From: Geodermatophilus nigrescens
Lineage (GTDB): Bacteria; Actinomycetota; Actinomycetes; Mycobacteriales; Geodermatophilaceae
Assembly: GCF_900129495.1 (NCBI RefSeq)
Contig: NZ_FQVX01000003.1
Location: 62,001-126,000, forward strand
Direction of reading: 5' to 3'
DNA: 64,000 nucleotides
The notes under the pieces are model-generated. The model ran no database searches, was not told the origin of the DNA, and saw only the letters and a list, made by a program, of their open reading frames with translations. The translations under genes and the position numbers were made by a program. Of the stretch, positions 34,947 to 42,707 are shown one piece after another (position 1 is the stretch's first letter; each line of letters starts with the position of its first letter).

Positions 34947-36488
34947 GTGACGACGACCAGCACCTCCTGGCCCCTCGGACACCTCTTCGCCCACGCCGCC
35001 CGCCGCTGGCCCGACCGGGCGTGCTGGACCACCGTCGACGGCCGGTCGCGCACCTTCGCCGAGGTCGACGAGCGCATCGACCGGATCTGCGACGCGCTCA
35101 CCGCCCGCGGGGCGCGGAAGGGCGACCGGGTCGCGCTGCTCGACACGGACTCCTTCGCCTACGCCGAGCTGCTCGGCGCCTGCTTCAAGCTCGGCCTCAC
35201 CTACGTGCCGGTCAACTACCGGCTGGCGCCCTTCGAGATCGAGAACGTCCTGGGCCGGGCGCGGCCGGGCTGGTTCTTCGTCGGCGAGCGCTACCTCGAG
35301 ACCGCCCGCAAGGTGCTCGGCACGCTGCCCGGCGAGGTGCGGCTCTGGTCGCTCGACGGCTGCCTCGACGACGACGTCGAGACGCTGGTCGCCGAGGGCC
35401 GCCCCGTGCCTCCCGAGGTCCGCGTCGAGGACGACGACGTCCTCGGGATCATGTTCACCAGCGGGACCACCGGCCTGCCCAAGGGCGTCGTGCAGAGCGC
35501 GCGGATGCTCAAGACGATGCTCTGGATGGGCGGCGAGACCGCGGCCCGCCCCGGCGCGGTGCGCTACACGGCCTCGCCGATCTTCCACATCGCCGGCTGG
35601 GCGATCGTCTTCAACCAGGTGGCCCATGGGGCGACGTCACTGATCCACCCGCAGTTCGAGCCCGACGTCGTCGCCCGGGCCATCTCCTCCGGCCTGCTCA
35701 CCGGCTGCTTCCTCGTGCCCACGATGATCCAGCAGGTGATGGAGGCCGACGGCGGCCCCGGCCCCGGCGAACGGCTGGACACCCTGCTCTACGGCTCCGC
35801 GCCGATGCCGCCGAGCCTGCTGCGCCGCGCGCTGGAGCGCTGGCCGTCGGTCGACTTCTACAACCTCTTCGGCGCCGGCACGGAGTCCGGCCTGCAGACC
35901 CTGCTGCGCCCCGACGACCACCGCCGCGCCCTCGCGGGGGAGGAGCACCTGCTCGCCTCCGCCGGCCAGCCGATCCTCGGCGTGGACCTGCGCATCCTCG
36001 ACGACGAGGGCCGCCCGTGCCCGCCCGGCGTCGTCGGCAACATCGCCGCCCGCACCGACTGCGTCATGGACGGCTATCTCGACATGGCCGACCTGACCAC
36101 CACCGCCCTGCACGACGGCTACTTCTGGGGCGGGGACCGCGGCTGGATGGACGAGCGGGGCTACCTGTTCCTCGGCGGCCGCAGCCGCGACATGATCATC
36201 CGCGGCGGGGAGAACATCTACGTCGCCGAGGTGGAGCAGGTGCTCACCGACGTCCCCGGGGTCGCCGACGCCGCCGTCGTGGGCCGGCCCGACGAGACGT
36301 GGGGCGAGGTCGTGGTGGCCTTCGTCGAGCACCGCGAGCAGCCGGCACCGACCGTCGAGGCGCTCGAGCAGATGTGCCGCGCGCGGCTGGCGTCCTACAA
36401 GGTGCCGGTCGAGTACCACGTGCTCGTGGAGCTGCCCCGCAACCCCACGGGCAAGGTCCGCAAGAACGAGCTCGTCGCCCGCCTCTGA
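34947..36488 (+). CDS. acyl-CoA synthetase (AMP-forming)
   Basis: This ligase has 513 residues from a GTG after GCAGGAG. Motifs are MFTSGTTGLPKGVVQSARM, GRSRDMIIRGGENIYVAE and NPTGKVRKNEL with the catalytic Lys. It follows the second binding protein at 76 nt and is probably co-transcribed, linking uptake to CoA activation. It belongs to the same subfamily as the other two ligases (GAGTESGLQTLL block). The stop codon is followed by a 16 bp tandem duplication that repeats the gene end. Confidence 0.9.
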   Translation: MTTTSTSWPLGHLFAHAARRWPDRACWTTVDGRSRTFAEVDERIDRICDALTARGARKGDRVALLDTDSFAYAELLGACFKLGLTYVPVNYRLAPFEIENVLGRARPGWFFVGERYLETARKVLGTLPGEVRLWSLDGCLDDDVETLVAEGRPVPPEVRVEDDDVLGIMFTSGTTGLPKGVVQSARMLKTMLWMGGETAARPGAVRYTASPIFHIAGWAIVFNQVAHGATSLIHPQFEPDVVARAISSGLLTGCFLVPTMIQQVMEADGGPGPGERLDTLLYGSAPMPPSLLRRALERWPSVDFYNLFGAGTESGLQTLLRPDDHRRALAGEEHLLASAGQPILGVDLRILDDEGRPCPPGVVGNIAARTDCVMDGYLDMADLTTTALHDGYFWGGDRGWMDERGYLFLGGRSRDMIIRGGENIYVAEVEQVLTDVPGVADAAVVGRPDETWGEVVVAFVEHREQPAPTVEALEQMCRARLASYKVPVEYHVLVELPRNPTGKVRKNELVARL

Positions 36489-36515
36489 GGTCGCCCGCCT
36501 CTGAGGTCGCCCGCC
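36474..36515. repeat. 16 bp tandem duplication across a stop codon
   Basis: GTCGCCCGCCTCTGAG occurs at 36474-36489 and 36490-36505, followed by the first 10 bases again. The first unit holds the ligase stop TGA. It is likely a replication-slippage product. Confidence 0.8.
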
Positions 36516-36535
36516 GCCCTGGCCGTCCCGGCGGG

Positions 36536-37813
36536 TCACCCGGGCCGGACGGCGACGCCGTCGGCCGCGCGGCCCGGTCCGGCGGCCACGGGCCGCCCCG
36601 CCGTGCGGGCCCCGGCGGCCAGCACCGCCGCCCCGGCGAGCGCGGCGGCGCCGGCCAGGCACAGCGCCGCCGTGTAGCCGCCGGTCTGCGCCCGCACCGC
36701 GCCCACCGCGGCCGGGCCGCCGGCCATGCCGGCCGTGACCACGAGGTTGGAGGCCGCGAGCACCCGCCCGTAGGCCCGGCCGCCGCCGAAGCGCTCGGCC
36801 ACCAGCAGCGGGTGCAGCACCTGCAGGTTGCCCATCGTCACGCCGAACAGGGCCGCCGCCCCGACGACGGCGGGCGCGCCCGAGGCCACCGCCGTCGCCG
36901 CCGTCGCGACGCCCTGCACGGCCAGCAGCGCCACGGCGGCCGGTGCGAGGCGCACCCGCGCGAGCAGCCAGCTGCCGGCCAGGCGCCCGGCGAGGCTCGC
37001 CAGGGCGGTCACCGAGACCGCCAGCGCCGCCGTCGCGGTGTCCAGCCGCTGGGTGACCGCGCTGAACAGGTGCGACAGCGTGCCGACCTGCCCGAGCATG
37101 CCGAGGGTCAGCGCGGCGGTGACCACCCAGAACCAGCCGGTGCGCAGCGCGGGGCCCACGCCGGGGGCGCCGCCGCCGTCGCCGGCCGGGGGCAGCGGCG
37201 GGCCTGCGTCGCCGTCGGGCCGCTGCCCCGCCGACGCAGGGTCGGCGCGCAGCAGCAGCGCGGCCGGGAGGACGGCGACCAGCAGCCCGCCGGCGAGCCA
37301 CGGCGAGGCGCCGGCGACGCCGAGCTCGTCGACGAGCAGCGCCACCGGCGGGGTGAGGACCGCGCCGCCGATCGGGAGCCCGAGAAAGGCCAGCGACAGC
37401 GCCGTGGTGCGGCGGCGGACGAACCAGCGGGCCACCAGCGTGCTGGCCGGGATGGCGGCGGTGGCGGCGAACCCGACGCCGAGGACGGCGTAGGCGGCCA
37501 GCAACTCGCCGCTGGTCTGCACCCGGCCGAGGCCGAGCGCGGCCGCGGCGACCAGCACCGCGCCGCCGCCGACCACCCAGCGCGGGTCGAGCCGGTCCAG
37601 CAGCGCGGCGACGCCGAGCCCGGACACGCCGCTCACCAGCAGGAAGGCGCCGGTGGCCAGCGAGACGACGGCGACCGGCAGGGCGCCGGGACCGGTGGTC
37701 AGCGCCTCGAGGTAGACCGAGACGCCGTAGAAGCTGACGCCGACCGTGACGCCGCTGGTCCACGCGAGCGCCGCGACGACCCGCCAGCCGCCGAACGGGC
37801 GCCGGCCGGCCAC
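36536..37813 (-). CDS. MFS transporter
   Basis: This hydrophobic protein has 425 residues and about 12 predicted membrane segments, with a Gly/Pro-rich cytoplasmic loop in the middle (PDGDAGPPLPPAGDGGG). The N-terminal FGGWRVVAALAWTSGVTVGVSFYG resembles the oxalate/formate antiporter-like and monocarboxylate MFS group. It could import or export a carboxylate of the pathway. The GTG start lies 4 nt after the stop of the nitronate-monooxygenase-like gene, so they form one leftward unit. Substrate is unknown. Confidence 0.85.
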   Translation of the reverse strand: MAGRRPFGGWRVVAALAWTSGVTVGVSFYGVSVYLEALTTGPGALPVAVVSLATGAFLLVSGVSGLGVAALLDRLDPRWVVGGGAVLVAAAALGLGRVQTSGELLAAYAVLGVGFAATAAIPASTLVARWFVRRRTTALSLAFLGLPIGGAVLTPPVALLVDELGVAGASPWLAGGLLVAVLPAALLLRADPASAGQRPDGDAGPPLPPAGDGGGAPGVGPALRTGWFWVVTAALTLGMLGQVGTLSHLFSAVTQRLDTATAALAVSVTALASLAGRLAGSWLLARVRLAPAAVALLAVQGVATAATAVASGAPAVVGAAALFGVTMGNLQVLHPLLVAERFGGGRAYGRVLAASNLVVTAGMAGGPAAVGAVRAQTGGYTAALCLAGAAALAGAAVLAAGARTAGRPVAAGPGRAADGVAVRPG

Positions 37814-37817
37814 CGGG

Positions 37818-38762
37818 TCAGGCCGGGACCGGCAGGTGCCGCGCGGCCAGCGTGCCGAGCAGGTGCTCGAACTCCGCCATCGTGCGGGCGACGATCTCCG
37901 CGGCCGGGATCACCTCGTCGATCCGCCCGGCCACCTGCCCGAGCTGCTGCAGCGAGGCCTCGAGGTCGCCGTCGCGGTAGGTCTCCAGGACCCGCCCGAG
38001 CAGCGGCGTGGGATCGCGATCGGGATCGGCCTCGGCGGCGGCCACCAGGTCGGTGCGCAGCACCCGCATCGGCCGGCGGCGCTCCCGGTTGAGCAGCACG
38101 GTGTCGGTCTCGGTGGCCCGCAGGACGGCGTCCTTGACGTTGGCGTGCACCGCCGACTCCGCCGAGGCGAGCATCCGGGTGCCCATCTGCGCGCCCTCCG
38201 CGCCGAGGGCGAAGGCGGCGAGCAGCGAGGCGCCGTCGACGATGCCGCCCGCGGCCACCACCGGGACGTCGACCGCGCGGGTGACCAGGGGCAGCAGCAC
38301 CATGGCGGCCACCTCGTGCGGGCTCTTGAAGCCCGCGCCCTCCACGCCCTCGACGACGAGGCCGTCCACGCCGGCGTCGACGGCCCTGCGCGCGGCGGCG
38401 AGCGTCGGGACGACGTGGAAGACGGTCAGCCCGGCGTCCTTGAGCAGCGGCGTGTACCGGTCCGGCGAGCCCGCCGAGGTGGTGACGAACCGGATGCCCG
38501 CGTCGACGACGGCGTCGACCACCGCCGGGTCCTTCGCGAAGGCCAGCGGGATGTTGACGCCGATCGGCCGGTCGGTGAGGTCCTGGGTGCGCGCGATGTC
38601 CTCGCGGACCTGGTCGACCGGCAGTGAGCCTGGCACCAGGCCCATGCCGCCGGCCTCCGAGACCGCTGCCACGAGCTCGGGACGGGCCACCCAGCCCATC
38701 GGCGCGGAGATGATCGGGGCGTCGATGCCCAGCATGCGTGTGACGCGCGTGTCAACTGGCAT
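37818..38762 (-). CDS. nitronate monooxygenase/FabK-like flavoprotein
   Basis: This TIM-barrel FMN protein has 314 residues with LGIDAPIISAPMGWVA at the N-terminus, VVAAGGIVDG (phosphate-binding) and GAEGAQMGTRML, all family hallmarks. The usual EAGGH stretch near the active site reads EGAGFKSPHEV, so nitronate oxidation is uncertain. Actinobacteria use relatives as 2-nitropropane dioxygenases or enoyl reductases. The start at 38762 fits the family N-terminus. An internal ATG at 38735 is possible and would leave the operator-like site just upstream of it. Confidence 0.82.
   Translation of the reverse strand: MPVDTRVTRMLGIDAPIISAPMGWVARPELVAAVSEAGGMGLVPGSLPVDQVREDIARTQDLTDRPIGVNIPLAFAKDPAVVDAVVDAGIRFVTTSAGSPDRYTPLLKDAGLTVFHVVPTLAAARRAVDAGVDGLVVEGVEGAGFKSPHEVAAMVLLPLVTRAVDVPVVAAGGIVDGASLLAAFALGAEGAQMGTRMLASAESAVHANVKDAVLRATETDTVLLNRERRRPMRVLRTDLVAAAEADPDRDPTPLLGRVLETYRDGDLEASLQQLGQVAGRIDEVIPAAEIVARTMAEFEHLLGTLAARHLPVPA
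38741..38754 (-). promoter_or_regulatory. operator-like TGACGCGCGTGTCA
   Basis: This TGACG-N4-TGTCA site differs from the symmetric consensus at one position. It overlaps codons 3-8 if the upstream ATG (38762) is used, or lies directly upstream of the ATG at 38735. Because it may be coding, it is less certain than the intergenic copies. Confidence 0.4.
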
Positions 38763-38832
38763 GGCGGCACGGTAGCGCTCCCCCGTCTGGGGCGACAGGG
38801 GTCAACGGGTGGGGAACAGAGGCCCCAGCCGT

Positions 38833-38888
38833 TACGATCCTGCGGTCCCCGAACGGCCGGACGCCGGTCGACGGCGACGTCACCGTCG
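38833..38888 (+). promoter_or_regulatory. TetR gene promoter and symmetric operator CGACGTCACCGTCG
   Basis: A good -10 hexamer TACGAT lies at 38833-38838. Downstream at 38875-38888 is CGACG-TCAC-CGTCG, a fully symmetric variant of the operator in which both outer bases change together. It ends 39 nt before the TetR start, as expected for autoregulation. GGAGGA at 38915 is the ribosome site. Confidence 0.5.
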
Positions 38889-38927
38889 GGTGACGCGGGC
38901 CGGGGACCCGAGCGGGAGGAGCGGCCG

Positions 38928-39599
38928 GTGAGCGGACCACGGGGAGCGGGTGTCGGCGCCGTCGCGAGCGCCGGCCAGCAGGAGCGCCGCGAGGCCGGGC
39001 CGCTGACCGGCAAGGGCCAGGCCCGCAAGGCCGCCCTGCTCGACGCCGCGCGCCGCGTCTTCGAGAAGCGCGGCTTCCTCGACACCAGGGTCGCCGACAT
39101 CGTCGCCGAGGCGCGGGTGGCCCAGGGGACGTTCTACACCTACTTCGACTCCAAGGACGCCGTCTTCCAGGCGGTCGCCACCGGGGTCGTGGGGGAGATG
39201 CTCGTCGCCCTGCGGGCCGACACGCACGCCGGGACGCCGTACGAGCGGGCCCACGCGGCGATGGAGCGGTTCGTCGACGCCTACCGGCCGCGGGCCCGGA
39301 TCATCGCCCTGGTCGAGCAGGTCGGGACGTTCACCCCCGAGCTCAAGCACCTGCGGCTGCAGGTGCGCGAGGCGTTCGTCGAGCGCGCCGCGCGGGGCAT
39401 CGCCCACCAGCAGGAGGCGGGCATCGCCGACAAGTCGCTGGACCCGGTGCTGACCGCCGAGGTGCTCGGGGCGATGGTCGACCACACCTGCTACGTGTGG
39501 CTCAACCTCGGCCGCGACTTCGACCGGGACGCCCTGCTCCGCACGCTGACCACCGTGTGGGTGCGGGCCATCGGCGCGGACGTGCCGCCCGCCGCCTGA
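38928..39599 (+). CDS. TetR/AcrR-family transcriptional regulator
   Basis: This regulator has 223 residues from a GTG with GGAGGA at ideal spacing. After a flexible 27-residue N-terminal extension comes the TetR DNA-binding domain: RKAALLDAARRVFEKRGF, then the HTH at about 54-75 with VADIVAEARVAQGTFYTYF. The C-terminal ligand domain is all-helical. It lies between leftward nitronate-monooxygenase/MFS genes and the rightward F420 reductase, each with a TGACG-type site. I infer that it binds those sites and the others across the island and is released by a CoA ester. No experiment supports this here. Confidence 0.9.
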   Translation: MSGPRGAGVGAVASAGQQERREAGPLTGKGQARKAALLDAARRVFEKRGFLDTRVADIVAEARVAQGTFYTYFDSKDAVFQAVATGVVGEMLVALRADTHAGTPYERAHAAMERFVDAYRPRARIIALVEQVGTFTPELKHLRLQVREAFVERAARGIAHQQEAGIADKSLDPVLTAEVLGAMVDHTCYVWLNLGRDFDRDALLRTLTTVWVRAIGADVPPAA

Positions 39600-39620
39600 G
39601 CGGGGTCCCGCGGATCGATG

Positions 39621-39642
39621 TGACGCGGGCGTCAGCTAGCGT
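39621..39642 (+). promoter_or_regulatory. operator TGACGCGGGCGTCA with TAGCGT -10
   Basis: A symmetric TGACG-N4-CGTCA repeat (39621-39634) is followed 2 nt later by TAGCGT (39637-39642), a plausible -10. The F420 reductase starts at 39688. The four central bases differ from the TCAA/TCAG copies, so conservation lies in the arms, as expected for a protein-binding site. Confidence 0.55.
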
Positions 39643-39687
39643 CCGCACCCGGGCGCTCCGCCGGGGAGCGCGGCGAGGAGGCGTCCA

Positions 39688-40371
39688 GTGACCGAGGCGA
39701 CCGGGGCCGGCGTGCCCGAGGAGCTGACCGTGGCGGTGCTCGGCGGCACGGGCCCGCAGGGGCGCGGGCTCGCCCGGCGGTTCGCCGCGGCCGGGGTGCG
39801 GGTCGTGCTCGGCAGCCGCGACGCCGGCCGCGCGGGCGCCACGGCCGCCGACCTCGCCGCGGCCACCGGCGGCGACGTCACCGGCGACGACAACCGCGGG
39901 GCGGCCCGCGCGGGCGACGTCGTCGTCGTGGCGGTGCCGTGGGACGGGCACGGCGAGCTGCTCGCCGGCCTGCGCGAGGAGCTCGCGGGCAAGGTCGTCG
40001 TCGACTGCGTCAACCCGCTCGGCTTCGACAAGCAGGGCGCCTTCGCGCTGCCGGTCGAGGAGGGCTCGGCCGCCCAGCAGGCCGCGGCGCTCCTGCCCGA
40101 CAGCCGCGTCGTCGCCGCGTTCCACCACGTCAGCGCCGTGGTGCTCGAGGACCCGGAGGTGGCCGAGGTCGACACGGACATCATGGTGCTCGGCGACGAC
40201 CGCGAGGCCACCGACCTGGTGCAGGCGCTGGCGTCCGCGGTGCCGGGCATGCGTGGGGTCTACGCCGGCCGGCTGCGCAACGCGCACCAGGTGGAGGCGC
40301 TCACCGCCAACCTGATCAGCGTCAACCGCCGGTACAAGGCGCACGCGGGGCTGCGCGTCACCGACGTGTGA
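39688..40371 (+). CDS. npdG: NADPH-dependent F420 reductase
   Basis: The protein has 227 residues from a GTG after GAGGAGG. The dinucleotide-binding motif VAVLGGTGPQGRGLARRFA sits near the N-terminus and is followed by GSRDAGRA for NADPH phosphate binding. WDGHGELL, FHHVSA and the C-terminal NRRYKAHAGLRVTDV are typical of Fno/NpdG. It transfers hydride between NADPH and coenzyme F420. Behind a TGACG-type operator next to the TetR gene, it probably supplies or drains F420H2 for the LLM oxidoreductase at 14628. Confidence 0.88.
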   Translation: MTEATGAGVPEELTVAVLGGTGPQGRGLARRFAAAGVRVVLGSRDAGRAGATAADLAAATGGDVTGDDNRGAARAGDVVVVAVPWDGHGELLAGLREELAGKVVVDCVNPLGFDKQGAFALPVEEGSAAQQAAALLPDSRVVAAFHHVSAVVLEDPEVAEVDTDIMVLGDDREATDLVQALASAVPGMRGVYAGRLRNAHQVEALTANLISVNRRYKAHAGLRVTDV

Positions 40372-40523
40372 CGGCCCGCCGCACGCGTGGGGCGCCTGTG
40401 ACGGGGGAGTGAAATCCCGCACCTGTACCGCACGGCACCTCCCCTCAAACACGGTTCCCGGATTATTTTTCCGCGCAACCGCAGGAGGCCTCCGGCAGTG
40501 GGGCCGGCGAGGGGAGCACCCAC

Positions 40524-40826
40524 ATGACCCGCAACCAGAAGCCGTCCGTCTTCCAGGTCGGCAGGATCTGGGACGACGGCCGGACGGTCGTCGTCTCCGG
40601 CTGGGGCATCGGGCTGTGCGCCGCCGGCTGCCCCTGCCACCGCTCGCCCGTGGGCGGGCACCTGGCCATCGACGAGGACCAGGCCGGCGGCACCCTCGGC
40701 CTGCGCTGCTTCGCCGAGGACGGCTGCGACTGCTGCGAGCCGTGGACCGCCGACGAGCTCTCCGCCGTCCTCCGCGACCTGGAGGTCGTCGCCGGGCTCG
40801 ACGCCGAGGAGCCCCTCGCCGGCTGA
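40524..40826 (+). CDS. Cys-rich small protein of unknown function
   Basis: I do not recognise this 100-residue protein. It starts at an ATG after GAGGGGAG. It has seven Cys and two His in two clusters: Cys32, Cys36, Cys38, His39, His46, and Cys62, Cys68, Cys70, Cys71 (GLCAAGCPCHR; CDCCEP). This suggests metal or cluster binding. There is no signal peptide or membrane segment, so it should be cytoplasmic. It is monocistronic. The 152 nt upstream contain an AT-rich stretch (GATTATTTTT) at about 40460 that is unusual for this DNA and may be part of a promoter. Confidence 0.65.
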   Translation: MTRNQKPSVFQVGRIWDDGRTVVVSGWGIGLCAAGCPCHRSPVGGHLAIDEDQAGGTLGLRCFAEDGCDCCEPWTADELSAVLRDLEVVAGLDAEEPLAG

Positions 40827-40866
40827 GGAAGGACCTTCCCGCCCTCCGGCGGGACCCGCCCTCTCC

Positions 40867-40912
40867 CCGCGGTGCCCGACCTCTCGCTGCAGCGCGAGGT
40901 CGGGCACCGCGG
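40867..40912. repeat. 46 bp palindrome with CTGCAG centre (terminator or dispersed repeat)
   Basis: Perfect 17 bp arms (40867-40883 and 40896-40912) flank a centre containing CTGCAG, which itself can extend the stem after one mismatch. It lies 41 nt after the Cys-rich gene and rules out the GTG at 40872 as a start of the following gene. It is related in its centre to the elements at 5019 and 60642, but the arms differ. Confidence 0.65.
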
Positions 40913-40976
40913 CGCGCGGTCGGGGCACCTCCCCGGACCGCCTTTCGCGCGCGGACGGCGGGGTACGGACGTCGCC

Positions 40977-41450
40977 ATGCTGGGACGAGCGGCGATGCGC
41001 GGTGCCCTGGCCGGACTGGCCGGCACCGCGGCGATGACCCTGGCCGAGAAGGCCGAGCAGCAGGTGACCGGGCGGCCGGACTCCTACGTGCCCGCGCGCA
41101 CGCTGACGGCGCTGGCCACTCGGCGCCGTCCGCCCGGCTCCGAGCGCCCGTTCGTGCGCAACCACCTCATGCACTGGGGCACCGGCGCCGCCGTCGGCGC
41201 GCTGCGCGGCGTGTGGGCGGCCAGCGGGCTGCGCGGCTGGCGCGCCTCGGCCTGGCACACCTCGGTCCGGCTGGCCACCGACCAGACGCTGGAGAACGCG
41301 ACCGGCGTCGGCGACCCGCCGTGGACGTGGTCGCGCCGGGACCGGGTCGTCGACCTCGCCGGCAAGGCCGTCTACTCCTTCGTCACCGGCGCGGTGGCCG
41401 ACGCGCTGGTCCCGCTCGCTCCCGACCGCCGGCGGAGCACCGCCCCCTGA
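40977..41450 (+). CDS. hypothetical protein, possibly membrane-associated
   Basis: Start chosen at the ATG 40977; the frame is open further upstream but runs through a hairpin. The product has 157 residues with an N-terminal hydrophobic helix (GALAGLAGTAAMTLAEKAEQ) and a second Gly/Ala-rich helix (HWGTGAAVGALRGVWAASG). The layout resembles small actinobacterial proteins of unknown function with glycine-zipper helices. TENATGVGDPPWTW-like and AGKAVYSFVTGAVADAL blocks follow. No enzyme motif is seen. A hairpin follows the stop at 41455-41504. Confidence 0.6.
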   Translation: MLGRAAMRGALAGLAGTAAMTLAEKAEQQVTGRPDSYVPARTLTALATRRRPPGSERPFVRNHLMHWGTGAAVGALRGVWAASGLRGWRASAWHTSVRLATDQTLENATGVGDPPWTWSRRDRVVDLAGKAVYSFVTGAVADALVPLAPDRRRSTAP

Positions 41451-41454
41451 CAGG

Positions 41455-41504
41455 ACCGGCCCGTTCCCGCGACCCGCGGGGCGGGTGGGACGAACGGGGC
41501 CGGT
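41455..41504 (+). terminator. imperfect GC-rich hairpin after the hypothetical gene
   Basis: Arms ACCGGCCCGTTC (41455-41466) and GAACGGGGCCGGT (41492-41504) pair with one bulge, and the interior also folds (CCCGCG/CGCGGG). It begins 5 nt after the stop. Confidence 0.5.
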
Positions 41505-41626
41505 GGGACCGTCCCGCCCGCTGATCACCGCGCGCCCTGCACACGCTCCGCTCACCTCCTCCCTACCGTCCGTACGGACCAGACCAGGGGGACGTCGCCC
41601 GCGGGGGCGGCAGGAGGAGGCCGGAC

Positions 41627-42643
41627 GTGCAGCGCAACCGGACGACGGGACGGCGCTGGACGGGTGCGGTCGTCGCCGCCACCGGCCTGGTGGCCCTCGT
41701 GCTCGCGCCCGGCTCGGCCTCCGCCGCGCCGTCGACCGCCGACGAGGCCGCCCAGCTGGTCGAGGAGGCCGGCCGGCAGCTCACCGCGGTCGACGAGCAG
41801 GTGCACCAGGCCGAGCTCACCGTCGCCGCCCAGCAGCAGGCCGCCGCCGAGGCCGACCAGGCCGCCGCCGTCGCCGAGGCGACGCTGCAGCAGTTCGAGC
41901 CGGCCATCCGCGCCATCGCGCAGAGCGGCTACACCGGCACCACCCGCTCGCGCGTGGCCGCCTTCCTCGGCAGCGACTCCGCCGACGACCTCGTCGCGCA
42001 GATGACGATGCTCGACCTCATCGCCGACCACACCGACGGCGTGCTCACCGAGGTCGCCGTCGCCCAGGCCGCCGCCGACCAGGCCCGCGCCACGGCCGAT
42101 GCCGCGGCCGCCGAGGCCGCTGCCGCGCTCACGACCCTCCAGGAGCAGCAGGCGCAGGTGCAGGCCCAGGTCGACGCCTACGAGGCCGACTTCGCCCGGC
42201 TCACCGCCGCCGAGCAGACGCGGGTGACCGCCGCGCTCGCCGGCCCCGTGCTCGACGCGCCGTCGGCCGCCGTCGCCGCGGCCGCCGCACCCGGCCCCGC
42301 CGCCGCCACCGCCGTGCAGACGGCGCTGGGGCAGATCGGCGACCCCTACGTGTGGGGCGCCTCCGGCCCGGACGGCTTCGACTGCTCGGGGCTGACCCAG
42401 TACGCCTACGCCGCCGCCGGCATCTCCCTGCCGCACTCGAGCAAGGCCCAGTCGACGATGGGGACCCCGGTCTCGCGCTCGGAACTGCTGCCCGGCGACA
42501 TCGTCTACTTCTACTCGCCGGTGAGCCACGTGGGCATCTACATCGGCGACGGGAAGATGGTGCACGCCCGCACCTTCGGCCAGCCGGTCGCGGTGACCAG
42601 CGTGGACCAGGCGGGGTACCGCGGCGCCGTCCGCGTCGCCTAG
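41627..42643 (+). CDS. secreted NlpC/P60 peptidoglycan hydrolase (RipA-like)
   Basis: The protein has 338 residues from a GTG after AGGAGGAGG. It has a signal peptide with an ASA cleavage site at about residue 33, then an Ala/Gln-rich coiled coil (about 37-200). The C-terminal NlpC/P60 domain has catalytic Cys253 (GFDCSGLTQYAY), His301 (SHVGIYIGDG) and His313 (MVHA). It cleaves stem peptides in the cell wall, probably during division, and the coiled coil may restrain it. A TACCGT -10 candidate lies at 41564-41569. I saw no c-di-AMP riboswitch in the leader. Confidence 0.9.
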   Translation: MQRNRTTGRRWTGAVVAATGLVALVLAPGSASAAPSTADEAAQLVEEAGRQLTAVDEQVHQAELTVAAQQQAAAEADQAAAVAEATLQQFEPAIRAIAQSGYTGTTRSRVAAFLGSDSADDLVAQMTMLDLIADHTDGVLTEVAVAQAAADQARATADAAAAEAAAALTTLQEQQAQVQAQVDAYEADFARLTAAEQTRVTAALAGPVLDAPSAAVAAAAAPGPAAATAVQTALGQIGDPYVWGASGPDGFDCSGLTQYAYAAAGISLPHSSKAQSTMGTPVSRSELLPGDIVYFYSPVSHVGIYIGDGKMVHARTFGQPVAVTSVDQAGYRGAVRVA

Positions 42644-42664
42644 CCGCACCCGGCCCTCCGGCCC

Positions 42665-42681
42665 GCCCCCGCGCCGGGGGC
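42665..42681 (+). terminator. 7 bp GC hairpin after the NlpC/P60 gene
   Basis: GCCCCCG/CGGGGGC with a CGC loop lies 22 nt after the stop. TACCGT at 42694-42699 follows and sits 8 nt before the next GTG, suggesting a leaderless transcript for the permease. Confidence 0.45.
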
Positions 42682-42707
42682 GGCGGCAGGCCGTACCGTG
42701 GCCGACC

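Noticed and set aside
5105..40371. Recent horizontal transfer of the catabolic island
   Set aside because: No integrase, transposase, tRNA junction or visible base-composition shift at its borders was seen; codon use looks like that of the neighbours.
40872..40977. GTG at 40872 as start of the hypothetical gene ending at 41450
   Set aside because: It lies inside a perfect 17 bp hairpin arm, and the residues up to 40977 are low-complexity; the ATG at 40977 begins the helix-forming part.
41451..41626. c-di-AMP (ydaO) riboswitch upstream of the NlpC/P60 gene
   Set aside because: Such leaders are common for this gene type, but no matching core sequences were seen; only a terminator-like hairpin, a -10 candidate and a ribosome site are visible.
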